NCBI GenBank assembly: GCA_020056715.1
Contig: JAGVHG010000100.1
Coordinates: 1-35,763 of the forward strand
Length of the DNA stretch: 35,763 nt
Direction of reading: 5' to 3'
DNA from: Phycisphaerae bacterium
GTDB lineage: Bacteria; Planctomycetota; Phycisphaerae; UBA1845
Part shown: piece by piece, positions 24,651 to 34,606 of the stretch
Layout: every line of letters begins with the position of its first letter
Numbering within the stretch: position 1 is the first letter of the stretch
Position numbers and translations under genes: made by a program
The notes under the pieces: model-generated
What the model saw: only the letters and a program-made list of their open reading frames with translations
Databases searched by the model: none
Told to the model about the DNA's origin: nothing

Positions 24651-24792
24651 CGCGTATCTCCTTTTCAGTTTGGTGTTCGCCGTCTACTCACGGATAAGAA
24701 CGGCGGTTGCTTCTCATTGGGCACGTCCAAGCCCAGGAACCCATGAACCTTCGCGGAGCGATTCGACACAACGCTTCGCGGCTTTCTGTATT

Positions 24793-24824
24793 TACATGGA
24801 GCGGAGAAGTCGCCGAGGCGCAAA
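24793..24824 (-). promoter_or_regulatory. Recurrent promoter-like motif, site C
   Basis: On the minus strand TTTGCGC (24824-24818), 19 bases, CATGTA (24798-24793). The heptamer, spacing and hexamer are identical to site D. The upstream TCAG is not conserved here (GTGC). The hexamer lies 142 bases before the protease start at 24650. Confidence 0.5.
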
Positions 24825-24984
24825 GATTTCTCACATTTTCCGCTTGAGATTAGCACTACAACTAGATTCGCGTCGCGCGGTTTCAATGAAAGCCCGTTAA
24901 AGCGAGCTGAGATTCGGGTTTGGAGGTCGATCGCGTTACCAGCTGTGAACGGCTGGCCTGAGGCGCCGCCTTCGGTAGCGGGAA

Positions 24985-25000
24985 GGCCGCTGAAGCGGCC
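24985..25000. terminator. GC hairpin downstream of the kinase gene
   Basis: GGCCGC, TGAA, GCGGCC forms a perfect six-pair stem with a four-base loop. It lies 113 bases beyond the stop of the minus-strand kinase gene at 25113. There is no T run, so a terminator role is only a guess from position. Confidence 0.3.
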
Positions 25001-25112
25001 TGAATTGCAAGTGCCGTTTCCAACCCCCGGACGAACTTAGCGTTGTAGTATTAGCGTCTCATTGTCTTCACAACGACGTACGTCAAAGTGCCGCCAACAG
25101 CTGCCGACGATA

Positions 25113-28100
25113 TCATGAGCCTGTCTTGATCTTCGCGCTCCATTCCGCTACCCCATCTTGCTTTCCGGTCGCCCGAAACAGGTCTACCAACTCCTTGATC
25201 GCCTGCTGGGTCCACGGATTCTTATCGCCGAAACCGGCGGACAGGGCGTTGACGGCCGCAATTAGCTCGGCCTCGGATTCTTTGTATCGCTCCCTTACGC
25301 GAAGGAACGCACCGTACCGCAAGTGCACCATGCCGCGTTCGCGTTGAGTCGCGGGGAGCGCTTCGTCGGCGATGGAAATAGCGTCGCGGAATGTGGCGTC
25401 CGCCTCCTCGTTCTTGTCTTGATCCGCGAGGATGCGGGCGAGCACGTCCAACGTGCCGACAATGTACGCATGATGTGGACCGTAGACTTCCTTGGTCCGC
25501 CCCAGAAGGTCGCGGATCTTCGCCTCGGCCTCGACGAATCGATGTTGATCCCAGACGACAGTTGCCAGGCCCCAGAGACAATCCAACGTGTCCTTATGAT
25601 TCGGCGCGAGATGGCTTTCGTAGATTCTCAGCGCCTCGCGGTATCGCTCCTCCGCGGCCTCGGAATCCTTCGCCTCTGCCAAAATCGCCGCGAGGTTCTG
25701 CGCGCCTGCCGCGGTCTTCAGATGGTCCGGTCCCCAAAGATCGCGAGTATCCAAAAAAGCCTTCCTAATGAAGGGGGCCGCTTCCGAGGCGCGCCCCATG
25801 TTGTAAAGGCAAGTGCCGAGATTGTTGACTGCTACAATCGTATCCGGATGATTCGTTCCTCTCACGCGGGTTTGAATATCGACCAACTCTCGATAGAGCC
25901 GCTCGGCGTCTTCCATCTCGCCCTGTTTTTCGGCAACCCGAGCGAGTGATTGCCTGGTTTCAATCGTTGCGGCGTGTTCCGGCCCCAATGCCTCAATCTG
26001 CCGCGCTAATAGGAGTTCGTATTTCTCCTTGGCGGCGTCGATTTGATCGCGCTCGTAGGCCGCGTCCGCCAGGAATCGAAGCGCCTGCAACGATTCCCAA
26101 TGCTTCTCGCCCACTAATCGGCACAGTCCGTCGTAGCTTTCCTGGAGAAGCCCTTCTGCTTCCGTGAGGCGATCCGGATCGGCCCGTCCGTAAAGCTTGA
26201 TCAGGTTCCGGGCCAGCATGCTCTTTGTGCTAAGGACGGCCAGCGGTGAGGCCTCCTTGTCCGAGGTAAGCGCCTTCAGTGCCGACCGATACAGCTCTTC
26301 GGCTTCCTTGGGTTTTCCCGCACCTAAACGCAACACGGCCAGATTAGCAAGTACTTCTTGCGTCAGCGGGTTTGCCTCCCCGTGCAACCGCTTTCTCGTT
26401 TCGTAAGTTTCCCGCAGTAGAGTCTCGGCTTCATTGAATTCGCCGAGTTCGCTTAGCAATGCGCCAAGATCGTTGGCGGTGACAAGGGTCTCATCGTGGT
26501 CGGTTCCCAGAACTCGGCGTCGAGCACCGAGCACTTCGCGAAGGAGCTTCTCGGCCTCAACGTTTTGCTCCAGGTACCATAGGACCGAGCTGAGCGAATG
26601 TTTGCATCGTAGGGTTCTGGAATCGTCCGGCCCAAGTTGACTTTGGTAAGTGGCCAGCGCGCTACGTAGCAACGGCTCCGCCTTCTTGTTTTCTCCTACG
26701 CTGTGGTAAGATTTGCCGAGGGTATAGCGCAGACTCGCCAACTCCACCGATCCCTCCCGCCCCGCAAACCGATTGTCCAATTGATTTGCCGCCCACCCCA
26801 GGCGATCAAGGAGAGGCATGTTGCGTTCTTGCCCCTTGGTAGGATCGAGAGTCAGCACTTCTTCTAAGAAGGAGTATGCATCTTGCGAGGCGCTTCTCGC
26901 TTCACGTTCGCGCAAGTAAAAGGCCGTGCTAACCACCAAGCCAATTGCCAGTGCCAAAATGATGCCAATTATGCCAACCACCGCTTTCCGATGCCTGCGG
27001 ATCAGCTTGCCCATGCGATAGATGACTCCGGGTGGGCCGTAGGGCAACGGCTCCCCGGTGAGCCATTTTTCCAGGTCCGCGGCCAAATCCGCAGCGCTGG
27101 TTTGTCTGCGCGCAGGGTTCTTGTCCAAGGCCTTTCCCGTGATGCAGTCCAGATCGCCGCGAACGTTCTTCACGAACGCACGCGGCTCGGCTCGGCGATT
27201 CGAGGCGATCCTCGCGTACGTGCCCGGATCGGCGCTCTGTAGGGTTGTCAGCCGTGTGCTGGGAGCCGGAGGATCGTCCTCACGAATCATCCGGCGCATT
27301 TCATCAAACGCTGCCCGTTCGAGCGCTTCCCTTGTGAGGGGCGTCGTCCCCGTCAATAGCTCATAAAGCACGACGCCAAGCGAATAGACATCGCTCCGCG
27401 CGTCCAATTCTTGAGCGCTCATCTCGGACTGTTCCGGGCTCATGTATGCGGGCGTTCCGATCATTTGACCGTGGGCTGTAAAGAGCGTCGATGTCGTTAG
27501 CTTCTGATTGATCGCCTTGGCCACGCCGAAATCGATGATCTTGGGGATCGGTTGCCCATCGACGAATGAGACCAGGATGTTCGAAGGCTTGAGATCGCGG
27601 TGGATCACGCCTTTTTGGTGTGCGTGGTGGACGGCATCGCAAACCCCTTGGAACAGCTTGACCCGCTCGGCGAGGGTGAGCAGATACCGATCGGCATGTT
27701 CCGTGATGGGAATTCCCGCTACGTGCTCCATCACGAAGTAGAGCCGGCCGTCATCCGAAGTGCCGCCATCGAATATCCTGGCCACGTACGGATGATCCAT
27801 CAGGGCCAGAGCTTGCCGTTCGGCCTCGAATCGAGCAATAACTTCCTTTGACCCGTAGCCTGGTCGGATGAGCTTCAGTGCGACGTGCCTCTTCATCGGT
27901 GCCTGCTGCTCGGCTAGATAAACCACGCCGAGCCCGCCTTCCCCGATTCGTTGCTGAATTCGGTAGGGCCCGATCGACACGCCGATCAGCGGATCGGCGT
28001 CGGCTAGGAAGCCTGTCGTATCGGCGAGCGCCGCCGCTCTCAAGACCCTTTCCACCTCGGCACGCAGTGGATCGTCCTGTCCGCATTCATTGCGTAGCAA

Positions 28101-28205
28101 CTCTTCCCGTTCGCTCACCTGGAGCTCCAAGGCCCTGCCAACGATCTCCTGCACACGTCGCTGTTGTTCGAGGGTCACTTTGTTATCACTTCGTATGGCT
28201 CCCAT
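25113..28205 (-). CDS. Hanks-type Ser/Thr protein kinase with TPR sensor
   Basis: A 1030-residue transmembrane kinase. An N-terminal segment (VTLEQQRRVQEIVGRALEL) matches the one in the kinase encoded at 30700. The kinase domain (about 80-390) has the glycine loop GEGGLGVVYLAE, catalytic Lys111 (VALK), HRD at 202-204 (IHRDLKPSN), DFG at 225-227 and SPE at 256-258, so it is predicted to be active. One membrane helix lies near 408-428 (AVVGIIGIILALAIGLVVST). The remaining 600 residues are kinesin-light-chain-type TPR repeats. These should be outside the cytoplasm and act as a sensing or protein-binding module. GGGAG stands nine bases before the ATG. Unlike its paralogue it has no sigma factor gene beside it. 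Its targets are unknown. Confidence 0.93.
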   Translation of the reverse strand: MGAIRSDNKVTLEQQRRVQEIVGRALELQVSEREELLRNECGQDDPLRAEVERVLRAAALADTTGFLADADPLIGVSIGPYRIQQRIGEGGLGVVYLAEQQAPMKRHVALKLIRPGYGSKEVIARFEAERQALALMDHPYVARIFDGGTSDDGRLYFVMEHVAGIPITEHADRYLLTLAERVKLFQGVCDAVHHAHQKGVIHRDLKPSNILVSFVDGQPIPKIIDFGVAKAINQKLTTSTLFTAHGQMIGTPAYMSPEQSEMSAQELDARSDVYSLGVVLYELLTGTTPLTREALERAAFDEMRRMIREDDPPAPSTRLTTLQSADPGTYARIASNRRAEPRAFVKNVRGDLDCITGKALDKNPARRQTSAADLAADLEKWLTGEPLPYGPPGVIYRMGKLIRRHRKAVVGIIGIILALAIGLVVSTAFYLREREARSASQDAYSFLEEVLTLDPTKGQERNMPLLDRLGWAANQLDNRFAGREGSVELASLRYTLGKSYHSVGENKKAEPLLRSALATYQSQLGPDDSRTLRCKHSLSSVLWYLEQNVEAEKLLREVLGARRRVLGTDHDETLVTANDLGALLSELGEFNEAETLLRETYETRKRLHGEANPLTQEVLANLAVLRLGAGKPKEAEELYRSALKALTSDKEASPLAVLSTKSMLARNLIKLYGRADPDRLTEAEGLLQESYDGLCRLVGEKHWESLQALRFLADAAYERDQIDAAKEKYELLLARQIEALGPEHAATIETRQSLARVAEKQGEMEDAERLYRELVDIQTRVRGTNHPDTIVAVNNLGTCLYNMGRASEAAPFIRKAFLDTRDLWGPDHLKTAAGAQNLAAILAEAKDSEAAEERYREALRIYESHLAPNHKDTLDCLWGLATVVWDQHRFVEAEAKIRDLLGRTKEVYGPHHAYIVGTLDVLARILADQDKNEEADATFRDAISIADEALPATQRERGMVHLRYGAFLRVRERYKESEAELIAAVNALSAGFGDKNPWTQQAIKELVDLFRATGKQDGVAEWSAKIKTGS

Positions 28206-28421
28206 ACAGATTGACTCCCGTTATCTCGGACAGGCAATGTACGCCGCTGAAAGCAAGAAAAGAAAGAACCCGCGCGGTGTTTCTACTACGATCGTAGCTC
28301 CGCTCAGTGAAACTTCGCCGCCCAACGCGGCGTGTGACTCGGAAGGGGTAATCTTCCTCACTTCGCCCCATGCTTTTGCCCCGTTCTTGTGCGGAACAAC
28401 AGTATACTGCCCCGGGAACCG

Positions 28422-30485
28422 TCACGGCGCTTCGCACGCGGGAGCGAACCTCCTCTGGAACCAGGCGAAATCCGCGAGGTCGACGTCGCCGTCTCCATCG
28501 AGATCGAAGCAGAAGCATCCGTCAGATACGATCGGAATCTCGGGGCCGCCTTCGCAGGCAACCATGTCTTCCATATCCAGTAGGTCGACGGCATCGTCAA
28601 AATTGCAGTCCCCCCTTTTGCCGGCCTCATAGGCGACTGCCACGGACACCCATGACTGCCCACCACAGGCACGAACATCGACATTGTTGTTTGGAACAAT
28701 CTCAATGACAGCGTCATCGTGTCCGACCGTTGCTTCCCAATAGACCTGCTGAAGTACGATTTTCACTGTATTCGCCGGGGTGGGGCAACGATCAAGCCCA
28801 CCCCTACCCCCGCGCAGTTCAGTGAACTCGTCACTGTTTAGAAAGAGTTTCACCTTTTGATTACCAGAGTCAAGATCTGCCATGAACGAGAACGTGAGCG
28901 TCACGTCTCCCAAGGCCCTCGGCGGATTGATGAGGACGAACGTCCGGGGAGAAGTCCAGCCAAACGGCGACATCTCGCCGGAGTGCGCTTCGAATATTCG
29001 CTCACACGCGTCGGGTACGTGATTGCGGTTGCAATCGATGTGATCGTCGCCAAGAGGACAGACGTCACATACGTCGCCGACACCATCGTGGTCCATGTCT
29101 GCCTGATTGGGATTGGACAATGTCGGACAGTTGTCGCATGAATCTCCGCGCCCGTCGCCGTCGGTGTCGGTCTGGTCGGGGTTCGCGATGTAATCGCAAT
29201 TGTCGCACGGATTCCCAAGCCCATCCCCGTCGGGATCGGCTTGGTTTGAACTCGCAACCGTCGGGCAGTTGTCGCACGCGTCACCATAATTGTCACCGTC
29301 GGCGTTGGCCTGGTCGGGGTTCCAGACGTTATCGCAATTGTCGCACGGATTCCCAAGCCCATCCTCGTCAGGATCGGCTTGGTCTGAACTCGCAACCGTT
29401 GGGCAGTTATCGCAGGCGTCTCCGAGCGCGTCGGTGTCGCTATTCGCCTGGTCGGGGTTCGCAACGCCTGGGCAATTATCCACGCAATCTGGAACCCCAT
29501 CGCTGTCAGTATCAACATCGGGCACGCCACACCCACAGGCCCCGGGCGCCGTTTTGTTCGGATCGGTCGGACAGCCGTCCGTTGGGCACGTGTTCGCGGA
29601 GAAGCCGGGATCACCGTACCCGTCGCCGTCAGTATCCGTGCAGGTGTCGCAGGCGTCCCCAATCCCATCGCCGTCCGCGTCCGCCTGCGTAGGGTTGGCG
29701 ACGTTGGGACAGTTGTCGCAGGAGATATCCAAACCATCGCCGTCATTGTCGGTGCCCAAATAAATATGGCACGATTTTCCAACAACTCGGGCGTTTGGAA
29801 ATCCGGGAATCTGAACTTCCACCAGTCGTACACCATAATTGCCGCTGTAATAGTCGATGGAAGCGGAGTCAGCTTGGTCGGGGGGGTAGTGGGTTTCAAC
29901 CCCGGCGTCGAACAGCACACGTATTTGGAATTGAGTTCCGAACGTGAAATTCGGAACTTCGATGGTTCGAGGGCCAGCCAACGGGATCTCATCATCCCGG
30001 ATAACGACGGGGGCACCCAACAAGTTGCTCTCAAACGTAAATGTCGACCCGGTCCTGGCGTAACTTCCCTCGGCGACGGCTCCAAAGAATTGGAACTTGA
30101 ACAGGGCGCTACCACTTCCGCTAGCTCCGGTAACGGTTAAGTAATCCTTGAAAACGGCGATGCCGTCTAGGCAGACACCGACGGTACCCCAGGCCGAGGG
30201 CGGCACCCAGTTTATGTACGAGCGTGCCCGAAGCTCGCCGTACTTGGCCTGTGCTGCACCGCCCATATGAAGGTTGGGACTACCGCTAAACTCCCAAGAC
30301 GCTGAAGGCTCCCGCGAACATCCGGTACAGGGGCAATCCCTTCCGCATAGACCGCAGCCGCAAGCTCCCCAGAGACAATCCCACCCCCCGCCTATTTCGG
30401 CGCTGAGCTCTTGCCCGTGCGCACGGCCGGACGTGCCAAGTACCTCCAGGACCGCGAGCAGGACGATGAACGTGATGATTCGCAT
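28422..30485 (-). CDS. Secreted thrombospondin type 3 repeat protein with dockerin
   Basis: A 687-residue extracellular protein. The signal peptide is cleaved after GRAHG. A short Cys-rich patch (about 36-57) precedes a beta-sandwich domain to about residue 240. Then come some 200 residues of calcium-binding thrombospondin type 3 repeats (DxDGDGxGDxCDNCP), with two nearly identical double units around [21 protein letters not shown] second beta domain follows. The protein ends with a complete type I dockerin: [20 protein letters not shown] and [27 protein letters not shown] is six bases before the ATG. Motif D lies 105 bases upstream. Such proteins in planctomycetes are likely surface or matrix components that bind calcium. 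The dockerin suggests attachment to a partner, but no cohesin is present in the window. Confidence 0.9.
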   Translation of the reverse strand: MRIITFIVLLAVLEVLGTSGRAHGQELSAEIGGGWDCLWGACGCGLCGRDCPCTGCSREPSASWEFSGSPNLHMGGAAQAKYGELRARSYINWVPPSAWGTVGVCLDGIAVFKDYLTVTGASGSGSALFKFQFFGAVAEGSYARTGSTFTFESNLLGAPVVIRDDEIPLAGPRTIEVPNFTFGTQFQIRVLFDAGVETHYPPDQADSASIDYYSGNYGVRLVEVQIPGFPNARVVGKSCHIYLGTDNDGDGLDISCDNCPNVANPTQADADGDGIGDACDTCTDTDGDGYGDPGFSANTCPTDGCPTDPNKTAPGACGCGVPDVDTDSDGVPDCVDNCPGVANPDQANSDTDALGDACDNCPTVASSDQADPDEDGLGNPCDNCDNVWNPDQANADGDNYGDACDNCPTVASSNQADPDGDGLGNPCDNCDYIANPDQTDTDGDGRGDSCDNCPTLSNPNQADMDHDGVGDVCDVCPLGDDHIDCNRNHVPDACERIFEAHSGEMSPFGWTSPRTFVLINPPRALGDVTLTFSFMADLDSGNQKVKLFLNSDEFTELRGGRGGLDRCPTPANTVKIVLQQVYWEATVGHDDAVIEIVPNNNVDVRACGGQSWVSVAVAYEAGKRGDCNFDDAVDLLDMEDMVACEGGPEIPIVSDGCFCFDLDGDGDVDLADFAWFQRRFAPACEAP

Positions 30486-30589
30486 GGCGAACTCCTCATT
30501 CTGTGTGGGACACTTTCAGCCTACGCCTTGCCAGACCAGTTCCGACTCGGCAACAAAGCAACTCAAACCCTCGCTGGCTCACCAGGGGA

Positions 30590-30653
30590 TACATGGGACA
30601 AACAGGTATACAAAGCGCAAAAGATTCTTCGAAATGACTAATATTGTCTCTGA
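30590..30653 (-). promoter_or_regulatory. Recurrent promoter-like motif, site D
   Basis: On the minus strand TCAG (30653-30650), 28 bases, TTTGCGC (30621-30615), 19 bases, CATGTA (30595-30590). This is the most complete copy. The hexamer lies 105 bases before the ATG of the thrombospondin/dockerin gene at 30485. Confidence 0.55.
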
Positions 30654-30699
30654 CAAAACGCGGTCGAGATGAGGTGCGAAGATGTTCGGGTACGGTGCG

Positions 30700-33600
30700 T
30701 CAGGGGGTGGATAGTTGCGTTTCCTCCGGCATTTTCAACTTTTCCAGTTTCGCCTGCCACTCCGCGGCCTTTTCCGCGTAGCCTTTGCCCGGGGCGGCGG
30801 CGTCCCAGGAGTCGTAGAGGCGAACGATGCGCTCCAGCGCTCGGCGCTTATCCGCGGGCGGTACGTCACCGCGATCCTTGAGACCCTCATACGCGATTAC
30901 GAGAAGCGACTCCGCCTCAGCGAGACGACCAAGACCCGTCAGAGCACCACCGCGGATACTGGTCGTGAGCCAACGTTCTGCATCATTCGCCTCCCCTTTA
31001 TTTTCTGAGATCGTAAGTGCTTCCCTGGCAAGCGCCTCCGCCTCGGCGTATTGGGATTGATGCAAGAGCACCTCGGCCAGGGTGACCATCGACACGAGGG
31101 TGTCCGGATTCTCCTCGCTCAAGACGCGGCGCTGGATTCCCAGGGTTTTCCGGGCAAGCTCCTCGGCCTCGGGGTAGCGGCCCTGATTCGCAAACACCAG
31201 GGCCAGGTTCAACATCGACATGAGCGTGTTCGGATGCTCCTCGCTCAGGACGCGGCGCTGGATTTCGAGCGTTTTCCGGTGAAGCTCGTCGGCCTCGGAG
31301 TAGCGACCTTCGATCCGAAGCAGGTCGCCCAAGTTGTTCATCCACAGGAGCGTGTTTGGATGTTCCTCGCCCTGGGCGTGGCGCTGGATTTCAAGCGCCT
31401 TCCGGTATAGTTCCTCGGCCTCAGGGTAGCGCCCCTGCTTCGTAAACAGGACCGCCACGTAGTACATCGACCTGAGCGTACCCGGGTTCTCCTCGCCCAG
31501 AACGCGGCGCTGGATTTCAAGCGTTTTCCGGGCAGGCTCCTCAGCTTCCGCGTAGCGGCCTTGGTGCAAAAGCACATCAGCTAGGTTGTTCATACACCAG
31601 AGCGTGTCTGGATGTTCCTCGCCCAGGACGCGGCGCCGGATTCCAAGCGTTTTCCGGGCAAGCTCCTCGGCTTCCGCGTAACGGCCTTGGTGCAAAAGCA
31701 CATCGGCTAGTTTGTTCATAGACCAGAGCGTGTCTGGATGTTCCTCGCCCAGGACGCGGCGCCTGATCTCCAGCGTCTTTCGATGCATCTCTTCGGCCTC
31801 GGCGTACCGCCCTTGATTCGCGAGGACGATCGCCAAGTCGGTCATCGAGTAGAGCGTATCCGGGTGCTCCTCGCCCAGAACGCGCTGCCTGATCTCCAGC
31901 GTCTTTCGATGCATCTCCTCGGCCTCCGCGTACCGCCCTTGATTCGCGAGGACGATCGCCAAGTCGGTCATCGAGTAAAGCGTATCCGGGTGCTCCTCGC
32001 CCAGAACGCGCTGCCTGATCTCCAGCGTCTTTCGATGCATCTCCTCGGCCTCCGTGTGTCGCCCCAGGACGAGCAGGGAGGCGCCGAGGTTGGCCATCGA
32101 AAAAAGCGTATCCGGGCACTCCTCGCCCAGGACGCGGCGCCTGATCTCCAGCGTCTTTCGATGCATCTCCTCGGCCTCGGCGTACCGCCCTTGCCATCGA
32201 AGCACATTCGCCAAGGCGTACATTGACCTGAGCGTATCCGCGTGCTCCCAGCCCAGAACGCTGTGCTGAATCTCCAGCGTCCTTCTGAGAAGGGACTCGC
32301 TGGCACTGAACCGCCCCCCGCGCAGCGCCATCGCGTACGCCCAACCCGATGCGGCTCCAAGCGCACGAGAATCCTCCTCACCCACAGTCTTGCGGTAGGT
32401 AGCCGCCGCATCGGCGAGATGCGACTCCGCCTGCTCATAAAACCCCAACTGTAGGTAGGTTTCCCCAACGGTCTGCCGCAGGCGCGATGTAAGGAGCGGG
32501 TTGTCGGTGAACTTCTCGCCGATGGTCTCCGCGGCGCGGTCAAGGACCTGTCGCACAGTGACGTCCTTGCCCTGCTTCCTCGGATCGGCAGCGGCGAGCA
32601 TGTCGGTAAGGAACTTCGTGACCTGTTCCGCTTCCTCGCGGGCCTGATCGCCTGCCCGTTCGGCCTCCACCGCGCGATCGCGCTCCGCGGCGGTTTCAGC
32701 GTGGGCACGCTCCGCCCGGAGGTACATGCCTACTGCAACGGAGAGCCCCGTCGCGAGAGCGAGCATCACAACTGCAACCGCCGCGACGGCGCCTTTGTTT
32801 CGCCTGACGAACTTGTCCACGCGATAGGCAGCGCTCGGAGGGCCGGCGAAAACCGGCTCGTTCCGCAGGTGCCGCTCAATTTCCAACGACAGCGCGTTGG
32901 CGGTGTCGTAGCGGCGGGTGCGGTCTTTTTCGAGGCATCGCATGACGATCCAATCGAGGTCGCCACGGAGTTGGCGCAGGAGCGTTTTGAGTTCGGTGTG
33001 GCGGCAGCGGGCGATCTCGTCGATCCGGCTCCTCGTTCCTGATCCCATACCAGTAGATCCAGTCGCTGCCGCTACGGTCTCGGATGCGATGCTGCTCAGT
33101 TTGGTGCTGGGTTTGGAGGGATCGACCTCGCGGATGATACGCTGAATCTCGGCGAATCCGCGTTGCAGGAGCGTTTTCGTATCAAACGGCATCGCCCCGA
33201 CGAGAAGCTCGTACAGCAGGACGCCCAGCGAGTAGACGTCCGTCCGCGTATCGATGTCCAGGGCGGTCATTTCGGCCTGCTCGGGGCTCATGTAACCCGG
33301 CGTGCCGATGAGCTGCCCTTGCTCAGTGAACAGCGTCCGCTCGGTCAGTCGATGCTGCGTGGCCTTGGCGACGCCGAAGTCGATGACCTTCACGACAGGC
33401 TTGTCATCCTGCACGCTGACCAAGACATTCGACGGCTTGATGTCCCGGTGGATGATTCCCTTCTGATGGGCGTGTTGCACGGCGTGGCACACGTCCATGA
33501 ACAGCCGGAGGCGTTCCTCGGTATTGAGTCGATGCTTATCGCAGTATTCAGTGATCGGAATACCCGCGACGTACTCCATCGCAAAGTACGGCCGGCCCGT

Positions 33601-34026
33601 CTCGGTAGCCCCCGCGTCAAAGACCCTGGCCACGTTAGGATGATTCATCAGAGCGAGCGCTTCGCGCTCGGTCTCGAAGCGGGCGATCACTTGCCTGGTA
33701 TCCATCCCCAGCTTGATGATCTTGAGGGCCACCGTACGGTGAATAGGCTGGATTTGTTCTGCGAGGTACACCGCGCCCATGCCGCCTTGACCGAGGCATC
33801 GCTGAATGCGGTACGGACCGATCGAAGTCCCGATCAACGGATCGGCGTCAAAGAGGAACCCCTTGGCGTCCGCCTGAGCCGCCGCGGCCAGGAGCTTCTC
33901 GACCTCAGCCCGAAGCGATGCGTCCTCTCCGCACTCGCGGTTTTGAATCGTCTCCCGTTCCTCAGGCGGCGAATCTAAGACCTGCCCCACAATCTCCTGC
34001 ACCCGTCGCTGTCTTTCAACGGTCAC
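30700..34026 (-). CDS. Ser/Thr protein kinase with ten-unit TPR array, coupled to ECF sigma factor
   Basis: About 1108 residues from a GTG at 34026. That start is preferred because CAGGAG lies nine bases before it, it sits just after the sigma-factor stop, and it aligns with the paralogue encoded at 25113 (VTVERQRRVQEIVG). An ATG at 34065 would overlap the sigma gene. The kinase domain is complete: glycine loop GQGGMGAVYLAE, Lys102 (VALK), HRD at 193-195, DFG at 216-218 and SPEQ. A membrane helix lies near 420-445. After a helical linker rich in Glu and Arg come ten TPR units of 42 residues (LEIRxRVLGEEHPDTL...GRYAEAEE). Kinase and sigma genes of this kind are commonly paired in planctomycetes, where the kinase is thought to control the sigma factor, probably by phosphorylation. 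The TPR part is likely the external sensor. Confidence 0.93.
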   Translation of the reverse strand: MTVERQRRVQEIVGQVLDSPPEERETIQNRECGEDASLRAEVEKLLAAAAQADAKGFLFDADPLIGTSIGPYRIQRCLGQGGMGAVYLAEQIQPIHRTVALKIIKLGMDTRQVIARFETEREALALMNHPNVARVFDAGATETGRPYFAMEYVAGIPITEYCDKHRLNTEERLRLFMDVCHAVQHAHQKGIIHRDIKPSNVLVSVQDDKPVVKVIDFGVAKATQHRLTERTLFTEQGQLIGTPGYMSPEQAEMTALDIDTRTDVYSLGVLLYELLVGAMPFDTKTLLQRGFAEIQRIIREVDPSKPSTKLSSIASETVAAATGSTGMGSGTRSRIDEIARCRHTELKTLLRQLRGDLDWIVMRCLEKDRTRRYDTANALSLEIERHLRNEPVFAGPPSAAYRVDKFVRRNKGAVAAVAVVMLALATGLSVAVGMYLRAERAHAETAAERDRAVEAERAGDQAREEAEQVTKFLTDMLAAADPRKQGKDVTVRQVLDRAAETIGEKFTDNPLLTSRLRQTVGETYLQLGFYEQAESHLADAAATYRKTVGEEDSRALGAASGWAYAMALRGGRFSASESLLRRTLEIQHSVLGWEHADTLRSMYALANVLRWQGRYAEAEEMHRKTLEIRRRVLGEECPDTLFSMANLGASLLVLGRHTEAEEMHRKTLEIRQRVLGEEHPDTLYSMTDLAIVLANQGRYAEAEEMHRKTLEIRQRVLGEEHPDTLYSMTDLAIVLANQGRYAEAEEMHRKTLEIRRRVLGEEHPDTLWSMNKLADVLLHQGRYAEAEELARKTLGIRRRVLGEEHPDTLWCMNNLADVLLHQGRYAEAEEPARKTLEIQRRVLGEENPGTLRSMYYVAVLFTKQGRYPEAEELYRKALEIQRHAQGEEHPNTLLWMNNLGDLLRIEGRYSEADELHRKTLEIQRRVLSEEHPNTLMSMLNLALVFANQGRYPEAEELARKTLGIQRRVLSEENPDTLVSMVTLAEVLLHQSQYAEAEALAREALTISENKGEANDAERWLTTSIRGGALTGLGRLAEAESLLVIAYEGLKDRGDVPPADKRRALERIVRLYDSWDAAAPGKGYAEKAAEWQAKLEKLKMPEETQLSTP
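31018..32277 (-). repeat. Ten tandem 126-bp TPR-coding repeats
   Basis: The DNA coding for the TPR array consists of ten in-phase 126-base units. The third and fourth units (in gene direction) are identical in protein sequence and differ by only a few bases. This marks recent unit duplication and a site where copy number may vary or assembly may collapse. Confidence 0.8.
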
Positions 34027-34030
34027 CGCG

Positions 34031-34606
34031 CTAAACTCCTGCGATCCGGGAATACAACCAAGCACGTGCCTTCTGCCAATCGAGTTCTACGGACCGCTCC
34101 GATACCCCAAGAAGCTCGGACGTTTGCCGCACGCTCATTTCAAGAAGGAATCGGAACTCAACCACAGCGCGCTGTCGCTCGTCGATGTTTCCAAGCTCCT
34201 CCAGCAACTGATCAAAGCGTAGCGGATCATCAACACCTCGAACGGCCAGATAGTCCAGCGCGTCATCGAGCGGTTGCCGCTTCCACGAACCGCCTCGCTG
34301 TTCGGCAGCGCGCCGTCGTGCGTGGTGAACCAACACCTGCCACATGCACCGGGCGACGATGCCGAAAAAATGCGCCCGATTCTCGGATTGCTCAAGCGCC
34401 GCCTCGTTGATTAAACGAATGACGGCTTCGTGAGCCAACGCCGTCGGCGTTAGCGTGTGATCGCGACGTTCATGATTCATGAAATGGCGAGCGATCTGGT
34501 AAAACTCGCTACTGACGGCCGCAAGAAGCTCGTTGCGCGCCCCAGTATCGCCGCTCCGAATGCGGTCAAGTAGGTACGTTACATTCTTCCGCAAACCGTC
34601 CGACAC
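34031..34606 (-). CDS. ECF-type RNA polymerase sigma factor
   Basis: A 191-residue sigma factor of the extracytoplasmic-function type found next to kinases in planctomycetes and acidobacteria. Region 2 is at the N-terminus (YLLDRIRSGDTGARNELLA, then FYQIARHFMN, LTPTALAHEAVIRLI). Region 4 is at the end (ERQRAVVEFRFLLEMSVRQT, SELLGVSERSVELDWQKARAWL). There is no region 3 and no anti-sigma gene beside it. I start it at the GTG at 34606, seven bases after GGAG; an in-frame ATG at 34663 adds 19 residues outside the fold. The kinase gene begins four bases beyond its stop, so the kinase probably replaces a classical anti-sigma factor. Which promoters it reads is unknown. Confidence 0.92.
   Translation of the reverse strand: MSDGLRKNVTYLLDRIRSGDTGARNELLAAVSSEFYQIARHFMNHERRDHTLTPTALAHEAVIRLINEAALEQSENRAHFFGIVARCMWQVLVHHARRRAAEQRGGSWKRQPLDDALDYLAVRGVDDPLRFDQLLEELGNIDERQRAVVEFRFLLEMSVRQTSELLGVSERSVELDWQKARAWLYSRIAGV

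Larger units (their letters stand above)
24651..25112. other. Intergenic region with motif C and hairpin
   Basis: This 462-base gap holds the promoter-like motif C for the protease gene (24793-24824) and a hairpin at 24985-25000. The rest is unremarkable, and no gene is supported. Confidence 0.45.

Noticed and set aside
31018-32277. Regular repeats resembling a CRISPR array
   Set aside because: The 126-base units are in-frame TPR codons inside a kinase gene; there are no conserved repeats separated by unique spacers.
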